DNA of 64,000 nt from NCBI RefSeq assembly GCF_003057875.1, contig NZ_PYXZ01000002.1:558254-622253 (forward strand). Direction: 5' to 3'. A model generated the notes under the pieces. It ran no database searches. It was not told the origin of the DNA and worked only from the letters and a program-made list of their open reading frames with translations. The translations under genes and the position numbers were made by a program. Shown here piece by piece: positions 57,996-64,000 of the stretch. The first letter of the stretch is position 1; every line of letters begins with the position of its first letter. The DNA comes from Nocardioides currus (lineage in GTDB: Bacteria > Actinomycetota > Actinomycetes > Propionibacteriales > Nocardioidaceae).

Positions 57996-59987
57996 ATGAA
58001 GGCGCACGCCGCCCTCATCGCCCTGATCGCGAGCCTGCTGACGCCGGTCGCCCTGGCTGCCCCCGCCGGCGCCGGCGCACCGATCGCGACCACGGCCAGC
58101 GGTCAGTCCACTGTCCAGTCCAGCGCTGCCCAGTCCAGCGCCTCGGCGAGCACGGCGCGCCTGAAGGTGAAGCGCTCGCCGGTGGAGACGCTGTCGAGCG
58201 GCGGCGAGCACGCCTGCCGCCTGCCGGGCGACGGGTCGCTGCTCTGCTGGGGCCGCGACCAGTACGGCCAGCTCGGCGACGGCAAGGTCGGACCCGACTC
58301 GATGGTCGCCCAGCCGGTCGTCGGCGGCAAGAAGTGGCGCGCGGTCTCGGCCGGCGGTGCCTCGACCTGTGGCATCAAGAACAGCGGCAAGCTCTTCTGC
58401 TGGGGCGTCAACCACCGTGGCCAGGTCGGCGACGGCTCGACCAAGGTGCGCGCCCGCCCGGTCGTGGTCGCCAAGGGCACGAGGTGGGCCAGCGTCAACG
58501 CGAGCTGGTTCAACACCTGCGGGGTCACCAGCAACGCCAAGCTCTACTGCTGGGGCGACAACGCGGCCGGCCAGCTCGGCCCGGCCAAGAAGATGGGCAA
58601 GCAGTCCGCCACGCCGGTGAAGCTGCCCGGCGGCAAGTGGGCGTCGGTGTCCGTGGGCAGCCGCTTCGTGTGCGGCACCAAGACCGACGGCTCGCTGTGG
58701 TGCTGGGGCGGCAACCTGTTCGGCCAGCTCGGCATCGGCTCCTTCACGGGCAAGACCAAGCCCACCCGCGTCTCCCCGGGCACCACCTGGGCCGAGGTGT
58801 CGACCTCGTGGACCCACACCTGCGGCCTGACGACGAGCGGATCGACCTACTGCTGGGGTCGCAACACGTACGGCGCCCTGGGCAACGGCAACGTGACGAC
58901 CACCGGCACCCCGCAGCTCGTGAAGGGCGGCATCAAGGCGGCCGACATCACCACCTTCGAGGGCGGCTCCTGCCTGCTCGACGAGCAGGGCAAGGTCTAC
59001 TGCTGGGGCAACGACGCCTACGGCCTGGTGGGTGACGGCACCCTGCCGTTCACCATGGAGCCGGTCGCGGGCCCGACGGGCATGTCGCAGATCGAGGGCG
59101 GCTGGCGCCACGTGTGCGGCCTCAACGCCGCGGGCGCCGTCTGCTGGGGCTCCAACGACCGCGCCCAGCTCGGCAACGGCACCCTGACCAGCAGCCCCTC
59201 GCCGACCGAGGTCGAGCCGCTCCCGCCGGCGGACCCGGCCGGGGCGACCGACTTCCGCATCGCGTCGGTCAACGCGCTGGGCAACGGCCACACCCGGCCC
59301 TACGCCGGCGACGACTCGTTCGGCCCCGCCACCACCCGGATGGGCTGGATGGCCGACCAGCTCGACAACAGCGCGATCGACATCATGGGCCTCCAGGAGC
59401 CCAACTCCGACCAGATGTTCCACTTCCTCAAGGCCGCGCGCGGCACCTGGGACGTCTACCCCCGGCCCGAGTCGGGCGACGACGCCTCCGAGGCGGCGCT
59501 CGCCTGGCGCACCAGCGTCTGGGAGATGGTCGAGGCCGGGACGATGATGAACCAGTTCATCAGCAAGGAGCTCCCGCGCCCGATCGTCAAGCTCCGGCAC
59601 CGGGTGACCGGCAAGGAGATCTACGTCGTCAACGTGCACAACGCGCCGTGGGACTACCAGTTCAAGCGCAACCGGGCGACCAACGTGCAGATCGACAAGA
59701 TCAACGAGCTGCGCGCCACCGGCCTGCCGGTCTTCTTCGTCGGCGACATGAACGAGAAGCGCGAGATCCTCTGCAAGGTGCTCTCCAAGACCGACCTGGT
59801 CAGCCCGTTCGGCGGGGCGTACGACGCCGCCACCGGCAAGTGCACCAACCCGCCCAGCCGGATGCGCGTCGACTGGATCTTCGGGTCGCCGGACGCGACG
59901 TACAGCAACTTCGAGTACACCCGTCCGCCGCTGCTGAGCCTGGTCACCGACCACAACATGGCGCTCGTGGACGTGCGCCTGCCCTGA
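57996..59987 (+). CDS. Secreted RCC1-repeat protein fused to an endonuclease/exonuclease/phosphatase domain
   Basis: A 663-residue exported protein. Signal peptide about 1-27. Seven RCC1 blades (about 65-405), each with a CWG..YGQLG-type core such as LLCWGRDQYGQLGDG, LFCWGVNHRGQVGDG and TYCWGRNTYGALGNG. The C-terminus (about 415-663) is an EEP-fold nuclease/phosphatase: GLQEPNSDQM (Glu metal ligand), FVGDMNEK and TDHNMALVDV. The substrate could be extracellular DNA, lipids or phosphorylated glycans. GGAGG is 8 bases before the ATG. Confidence 0.82.
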   Translation: MKAHAALIALIASLLTPVALAAPAGAGAPIATTASGQSTVQSSAAQSSASASTARLKVKRSPVETLSSGGEHACRLPGDGSLLCWGRDQYGQLGDGKVGPDSMVAQPVVGGKKWRAVSAGGASTCGIKNSGKLFCWGVNHRGQVGDGSTKVRARPVVVAKGTRWASVNASWFNTCGVTSNAKLYCWGDNAAGQLGPAKKMGKQSATPVKLPGGKWASVSVGSRFVCGTKTDGSLWCWGGNLFGQLGIGSFTGKTKPTRVSPGTTWAEVSTSWTHTCGLTTSGSTYCWGRNTYGALGNGNVTTTGTPQLVKGGIKAADITTFEGGSCLLDEQGKVYCWGNDAYGLVGDGTLPFTMEPVAGPTGMSQIEGGWRHVCGLNAAGAVCWGSNDRAQLGNGTLTSSPSPTEVEPLPPADPAGATDFRIASVNALGNGHTRPYAGDDSFGPATTRMGWMADQLDNSAIDIMGLQEPNSDQMFHFLKAARGTWDVYPRPESGDDASEAALAWRTSVWEMVEAGTMMNQFISKELPRPIVKLRHRVTGKEIYVVNVHNAPWDYQFKRNRATNVQIDKINELRATGLPVFFVGDMNEKREILCKVLSKTDLVSPFGGAYDAATGKCTNPPSRMRVDWIFGSPDATYSNFEYTRPPLLSLVTDHNMALVDVRLP

Positions 59988-59993
59988 CGCTGC

Positions 59994-60033
59994 CTGCTGC
60001 GGGGGCGACTCGATAGGGTCGGCCCCGCAGCAG
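59994..60033. promoter_or_regulatory. 16-bp hairpin with a -10 element in its loop
   Basis: CTGCTGCGGGG and CCCCGCAGCAG extend with GCGAC/GTCGG to 16 bp (15 pairs). The loop and right arm contain TAGGGT (60014-60019), which is correctly placed as the -10 of the operon at 60065 (leader about 40 bases, with GGAAGGGG). It starts 7 bases after the RCC1 gene's stop codon. The structure can serve as terminator for the upstream gene and overlaps the next promoter. Confidence 0.5.
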
Positions 60034-60064
60034 CCAGGGAGTCGAGCACCAGGGAAGGGGTCAC

Positions 60065-61129
60065 GTGGCCGAGCGCGTCGTCCTCCACATCGGCTCGATG
60101 AAGTCGGGCACCAGCTTCATCCAGAACGTCCTGGGCAACAACGGCGACGAGCTGGCCCAGCACGGGATCTCGTTCGCCGGCGATCGCTGGCGCGACCAGG
60201 TCGCGGCGGTGCAGGACCTGATCGCGCACGGCGGCCCCCAGCAGGCCCCGCTCGACCCGACCGGGCCCTGGTGCACGCTGGTCGACTCGATCAACGCCAC
60301 GCCCGGCACGGTCGTGGTCTCGATGGAGTTCCTCGCGCCCCGGGTCACGCACAAGATCGAGATGATCCGCGACTCCCTCCAGGGCCGCCTCGAGGTGGTC
60401 CTGACGGGGCGCGACCTCGCCCGCAACATCGCCGCGATGTGGCTGGAGTCGGTGCAGAACGGGTCCGCGGTCGGGTGGGACGACTACCTCCGCGCCGTAC
60501 GCGCCGAGGGCGACGGACCCGTCGCCCGCAACTTCTGGAACCACCAGGGACTGGCTGCGATCGCCCGGCGCTGGAGCGACGCCGTGGGCGCCGACCACTT
60601 CACGCTGATGACGGTCCCCGCCAAGGGCGCACCCAGCAACCTGCTGTGGGAGCGGTTCGCGCAGGTGCTGCAGCTCGACCCGGCCGCCTTCGAGCTCAAC
60701 GTCCGCGCCAACCGCTCCATCGGCCTGGCGACCGCCATGACCCTGCGCCAGCTCAACGAGATCCTGGGCCGCGACGGCACCCCGGCCGCCGACCACCCGT
60801 TCTACGACCTGCTCGTCAAGCACCTCCTCACCAAGCGGGGCATGGTCGCGCGTCAGGGCGAGCCGACGCTCGGCCTCGACGAGCGCTGGGTGATGAAGCG
60901 CGGCGCCGCCGAGGTGGCCGCCCTGCGCAAGCAGCGCCACCGCGTCATCGGCGACCTCGACGAGCTGCTCCCGCAGAAGGTCAGCGGCGTCCACCCCAGC
61001 CAGGTGTCGACGGAGCAGCGGCTCGACGCCGCCATGGAGGGCCTGGCCCGGATGGCGGAGATCGGCATGGAGCGCGAGCAGAAGCACCGCCAGCGGCTGC
61101 GTCGCCTGAAGAAGCAGAGGACCCCATGA
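60065..61129 (+). CDS. Sulfotransferase-like protein
   Basis: A 354-residue protein. The N-terminal VVLHIGSMKSGTSFIQNVL (residues 5-23) is the 5'-phosphosulfate-binding loop of the sulfotransferase family. GTVVVSMEFLAPRVTH and LEVVLTGRDLARNIAAMW correspond to the central 3'-phosphate motif. The C-terminus is a coiled coil rich in Arg/Lys. It likely transfers sulfate from PAPS to a sugar or lipid; the acceptor is unknown. GTG start with GGAAGGGG upstream. It overlaps the next gene by 4 bases (ATGA). Confidence 0.8.
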   Translation: MAERVVLHIGSMKSGTSFIQNVLGNNGDELAQHGISFAGDRWRDQVAAVQDLIAHGGPQQAPLDPTGPWCTLVDSINATPGTVVVSMEFLAPRVTHKIEMIRDSLQGRLEVVLTGRDLARNIAAMWLESVQNGSAVGWDDYLRAVRAEGDGPVARNFWNHQGLAAIARRWSDAVGADHFTLMTVPAKGAPSNLLWERFAQVLQLDPAAFELNVRANRSIGLATAMTLRQLNEILGRDGTPAADHPFYDLLVKHLLTKRGMVARQGEPTLGLDERWVMKRGAAEVAALRKQRHRVIGDLDELLPQKVSGVHPSQVSTEQRLDAAMEGLARMAEIGMEREQKHRQRLRRLKKQRTP

Positions 61130-62010
61130 GCACCACCGAGCTGCCCAGGATCGCGGCGATCACGATGGCCCGCGACGAGGGCACGATGCTGCGCCGGTGG
61201 GTCGAGCACTACTCGCGCGAGGTGGGCGTCGAGAACCTCGTCGTCGTCGACGACAACAGCTCCGACGGATCGACCGACGACCTCCCGTGCCCGGTCCTGC
61301 GGATCCCGCCGCTGACCAAGAAGTCCTTCGAGGGCGCCCGGATGGGGCTGCTGAGCGGCATCGCCGGCGGCCTGCTCGAGGCGTACGACGCCGCGATCTT
61401 CTGCGACGTCGACGAGTTCATCGTCGCCGACCCGAAGGTCCACGAGTCGCTGCGCCACTTCGCCGCCGCCCGGCCCGGCCGGCGGGCCGTCGGCGTGATG
61501 GGCCTCAACCTCGTGCACGACGTCGCGCAGGAGCCGGCCCTCGTCGACGGTGAGCCGATCCTCGGCCAGCGCCGCCTCGCGAAGTTCCTGCCGCTGATGT
61601 GCAAGCCGTCGCTCAAGTGGGACCCGGCCGCCTGGGCGCTCGCCTCGCACGGCATCCGGTGCCCGTTCGAGGTCGACCCCGAGCTGTTCATGTTCCACAT
61701 GAAGTTCGCCGACCGCGACCACCTCCAGGCCGTGGCCGACCACCGGCACCAGATGTTCCGCTCCGACGGCCGGGCCGCGAAGACGAGCTGGGAGCGCAGC
61801 GGCGGCGACATGGTCGACCTGCTCGACGAGATCACCACTGACATCGACCACGACGCGATCCGCCCGTTCGGGCCGCCGCTGAAGAAGCTGGCGACGATCG
61901 TCGAGCAGAGCGCGCCCGACGTGTGGCGCGCGGTCGGCGGCGGACAGGTGCAGGCGATGCGCAACCGCCCGTTCGTGCGCATCCCGGACCGGTTCCTCGG
62001 CCGGGTGTGA
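61126..62010 (+). CDS. Glycosyltransferase family 2 (GT92-like) protein
   Basis: A 294-residue GT-A fold protein. IAAITMARDEGTMLRRWVEHY is the family entry, then VVVDDNSSDGSTD and the metal-binding AIFCDVDEFIVADPK with DVD at 94-96. It resembles the DUF/GT92-type transferases found in surface-polysaccharide loci. The acceptor is unknown. Its start and stop overlap the neighbours (ATGA/GTGA), so the five genes from 60065 are co-translated. Confidence 0.78.
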   Translation: MSTTELPRIAAITMARDEGTMLRRWVEHYSREVGVENLVVVDDNSSDGSTDDLPCPVLRIPPLTKKSFEGARMGLLSGIAGGLLEAYDAAIFCDVDEFIVADPKVHESLRHFAAARPGRRAVGVMGLNLVHDVAQEPALVDGEPILGQRRLAKFLPLMCKPSLKWDPAAWALASHGIRCPFEVDPELFMFHMKFADRDHLQAVADHRHQMFRSDGRAAKTSWERSGGDMVDLLDEITTDIDHDAIRPFGPPLKKLATIVEQSAPDVWRAVGGGQVQAMRNRPFVRIPDRFLGRV

Positions 62011-63590
62011 GCAGCACCATGAGCGGTCTCGTGCTCACCGGGGTCCGGGTCGACGACGACGGGCTGAGGTTCGCGGCCGCGCAGGACGTGCTGTGCAACG
62101 TCTCCTTCGACGGTCGTCGCATCTGGTCCTTCTGGTCCCTGCGCGACAGCGTCGCCGCCGAGGGCGCCCGCTTCATCGCCTGGCCCGAGCGCCTCACCCT
62201 CCACCTCGAGGGCCTCACCCGGCTGGGGGTCTCCCTCGGTGACGGGACCGTCGCGTTCGAGGAGGAGGTCCGGTTCGGCAGCGAGGATCGTCGCCTGACC
62301 GTGGTCGGCCGCGACGGCGCGCCGCTGGGGATCGACATGTACGGCAAGCTCGTCAAGACCTTCGAGACCAAGGAGGCCGGGGAGCTCACGCCGCTCCTCG
62401 ACGCGCTCGACACCGTGCTCGGGCTGCTGCGCGCGGAGGGGCTCGAGGCGTTCCCGGCCTACGGGACGCTGCTCGGCGCCGTACGCGAGGGGACGTTCCT
62501 CGGCCACGACAACGACGCCGACGTGGGCTACGTCAGCCGCCACACGCACCCGATCGACGTGATCCGCGAGTCCCACCGGGTGCAACGGGCCGTCGAGCGG
62601 CAGGGCTACGCGACGAGCCGGCACAGCGGGGGAGCGTTCAAGATCGACGTGCCCGACGCCGACGGCTCGGTCCGTGGCCTCGACGTGTTCGGGGGCTTCT
62701 TCACCGAGGGACACCTCGCCCTCCTGGGCGAGATCTGGGCGCCGTACGAGCGCGAGTGGATCTTCCCGCTCGGGACGGTGACGCTCGACGGACGTGAGTT
62801 CCCCGCGCCCGCCGACCCCGAGCGGCTGCTGGCCGTGACCTACGGGCCCGGCTGGCGCGTCCCCGACCCGGCCTTCCGCTACGAGAAGGACCCGGACGTG
62901 CAGCGCCGCTTCGACGAGTGGTTCCGCGGCACCCGGCTGCACCGTGCCGCCTGGGACCACCGCTACGGCCTGGCGCGGCTGCTGCCGCCGTACCAACCAC
63001 CCCACGACATCGCCCGCCACCTCCACGAGCGCGAGGAGGAGGGCACCTGGGTGATCGACATCGGCTGCGGCCGCGGGCGCGACGTGCGCTGGCTGGCCAA
63101 GCAGGGGCGTCCCGCGATCGGGCTCGACTACTCCGGCGTCGCCATGCAGTTCATCGCCGCCAAGGCCGCCGAGCAGGGGTGGCCCGCCGAGCTGTGCACG
63201 ATGAACCTGCTCGAGCTGCGCCACGTGCTCGCCTGGGGTGCGCTGCTGCAGGGCAGGTCCGGTCCGCGGACCGTGCTCGCGCGGCACCTGATCGACTCGA
63301 CCTCGCCCTACGGCGTCGACAACTTCTGGCGGTTCGTCACGATGGTGCTCCAGCCGGGCGAGCGGGTGCACCTCGAGTTCCTGACCGAGGCGATCGAGGA
63401 TCCCGAGGGCCGCCCGTCGCTGGTGCGGCCGCTCGAGCGCGGCGACGTCATCGACGACATCGAGGCGCGCGGCTTCGAGGTGACGGGGATGGTCGACCTC
63501 GTGGGCCAGGCCATCGACTACGGGTACGGCGAAGAGATGTCCGACGGGAAGCAGTGGCGGTCGTGCCGCCTGGAGGTGGAGTGGCGATGA
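62007..63590 (+). CDS. LicD-family nucleotidyltransferase/methyltransferase fusion
   Basis: A 527-residue three-part protein. A beta-rich N-terminal domain (1-110) is unrecognised. The LicD/nucleotidyltransferase-like domain (about 120-300) has YGTLLGAVREGTFLGHDNDADVGY with DNDAD at 168-172, the catalytic metal site of this family. The C-terminal class I methyltransferase (about 340-525) has WVIDIGCGRGRDVRWL and LQPGERVHLEFLTEAI. LicD enzymes add phosphocholine or phospho-groups to glycans. A methyl group could be added to the same polymer. GTG start overlaps the previous stop; ATG at 62019 is an alternative. Confidence 0.75.
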   Translation: MSSTMSGLVLTGVRVDDDGLRFAAAQDVLCNVSFDGRRIWSFWSLRDSVAAEGARFIAWPERLTLHLEGLTRLGVSLGDGTVAFEEEVRFGSEDRRLTVVGRDGAPLGIDMYGKLVKTFETKEAGELTPLLDALDTVLGLLRAEGLEAFPAYGTLLGAVREGTFLGHDNDADVGYVSRHTHPIDVIRESHRVQRAVERQGYATSRHSGGAFKIDVPDADGSVRGLDVFGGFFTEGHLALLGEIWAPYEREWIFPLGTVTLDGREFPAPADPERLLAVTYGPGWRVPDPAFRYEKDPDVQRRFDEWFRGTRLHRAAWDHRYGLARLLPPYQPPHDIARHLHEREEEGTWVIDIGCGRGRDVRWLAKQGRPAIGLDYSGVAMQFIAAKAAEQGWPAELCTMNLLELRHVLAWGALLQGRSGPRTVLARHLIDSTSPYGVDNFWRFVTMVLQPGERVHLEFLTEAIEDPEGRPSLVRPLERGDVIDDIEARGFEVTGMVDLVGQAIDYGYGEEMSDGKQWRSCRLEVEWR

Positions 63591-63781
63591 GGATGTCCAG
63601 GAAGGACCTGACGGGGCGCGTCGAGGACCTCGAGGCGCAGGTGGCGGCGCTGACCGCCCGCGTCGAGGAGGCGGCGGTGCTCAACCAGCGCTTCGCCGAG
63701 CTGCTCGACGTCGTGACCGAGCTGCTGCCGGCCGCCGACACGGAGAAGGTCGAGCGGTACGTCGACGAGCTGGGGTCATGA
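63587..63781 (+). CDS. Small coiled-coil protein
   Basis: A 64-residue protein, mostly one heptad-repeat helix (LTGRVEDLEAQVAALTARVEE). It starts ATGA-overlapping the fusion protein and ends ATGA-overlapping the next sulfotransferase. It may scaffold the two enzymes; this is inference. Confidence 0.7.
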   Translation: MRMSRKDLTGRVEDLEAQVAALTARVEEAAVLNQRFAELLDVVTELLPAADTEKVERYVDELGS

Positions 63782-64000
63782 CCCGGCGGGCCTTCGTCCA
63801 CATCGGGCTGCCCAAGACCGGGACGTCCTACCTCCAGGCCATCGCCTGGCCCGGACGGGACCGGTTGCGCGCGGCTGGCCTGCTGCTGCCGGGAGCCCGC
63901 AAGAGCGACCACCTGTTCGCATCGATGGTCGTGCGCGACGACCCCGGCGTCGCGCGGCGTGGCCCCGAGGCGCCGGGGGCCTGGGACCGGGTGCTGGCCG
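63778..64000 (+). CDS. Second sulfotransferase-like protein (partial, runs off the right edge)
   Basis: Only the first 74 codons are present. RRAFVHIGLPKTGTSYLQAIA (split by the PSB loop at residues 6-20) is the PAPS-binding loop of the sulfotransferase family, closer to the consensus PKTGTS than the first copy. It completes the overlapping operon that begins at 60065. Confidence 0.75.
   Translation, partial: MTRRAFVHIGLPKTGTSYLQAIAWPGRDRLRAAGLLLPGARKSDHLFASMVVRDDPGVARRGPEAPGAWDRVLA

Noticed and set aside
62007..63590. Two separate genes (LicD and methyltransferase) joined by a missed stop
   Set aside because: A single continuous frame with consistent codon use links both domains, and there is no ribosome site or start codon in good context between them.

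Overview
The window is 64 kb of a very GC-rich actinobacterial chromosome. Gene content fits Nocardioides or a close relative (Nocardioidaceae): WhiB2-type regulator, F420 biosynthesis genes, MtrAB-LpqB, Rv3235 and DUF3499 families, a DUF222-HNH nuclease, very dense coding, many GTG starts and many 4-base ATGA/GTGA overlaps. This assignment is inference from content. I see no tRNA, rRNA, IS element, integrase, prophage or CRISPR array.

Layout. (1) 1-7.4 kb: housekeeping genes: ArfB (partial), CoA-binding protein, a secreted Ig-like protein, flavodoxin-family reductase, a PadR/DUF1707 pair, enoyl-CoA hydratase, LCP protein, thioesterase and GNAT. (2) 7.5-20 kb: a galactofuranan-like envelope locus: LCP ligase, two GT2 enzymes, UDP-galactopyranose mutase, a GlfT2-like polymerase, and a Wzm/Wzt exporter. 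A DUF559-like nuclease gene bracketed by two inverted arrays of 22-bp repeats follows, then a secreted PGRP amidase with FG-GAP repeats. (3) 20-30.2 kb: TIGR03089 protein, GDP-mannose synthesis, DUF3105, CofE/CofD (F420), WhiB2, a large membrane glycosyltransferase, DUF5719, a zincin-like protein and DUF3499. (4) 30.2-34.5 kb: an accessory block (methyltransferase, HNH nuclease, short prenyltransferase, two unknowns). (5) 34.5-51.8 kb: conserved core: phosphomannomutase, Trm112-like, SIS-like, DUF808, AhcY, MtrA-MtrB-LpqB, ComF, a structured RNA that I assign to the raiA motif, HPF, a LuxR-type regulator, YcaQ, SecA, Rv3235-like and LysM proteins. (6) 51.9-56.3 kb: unknown protein, TatB, Mrp, a DUF1003 + MgtE-N/CBS pair, and a lipoprotein. 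(7) 56.4-64 kb: secreted PLD-like protein, secreted RCC1-nuclease fusion, and a tightly overlapping operon with two sulfotransferase-like proteins, a glycosyltransferase and a LicD-methyltransferase fusion. That operon runs off the right edge.

How it works together. Much of the window builds or watches the envelope: sugar-nucleotide supply (ManC, Pmm, Glf), polymerisation and flipping (GT2s, GlfT2-like, Wzm/Wzt), attachment (two LCP proteins), remodelling (PGRP amidase, LysM) and surveillance (MtrAB-LpqB). Short 9-bp-period direct repeats (TGTGAC-like) precede three envelope or secreted genes and are candidate MtrA sites. A recurrent start architecture (TANNNT, 6-7 bases, then the start codon) suggests that many transcripts are leaderless. 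In two places the same 23-base interval appears to drive two divergent leaderless genes.
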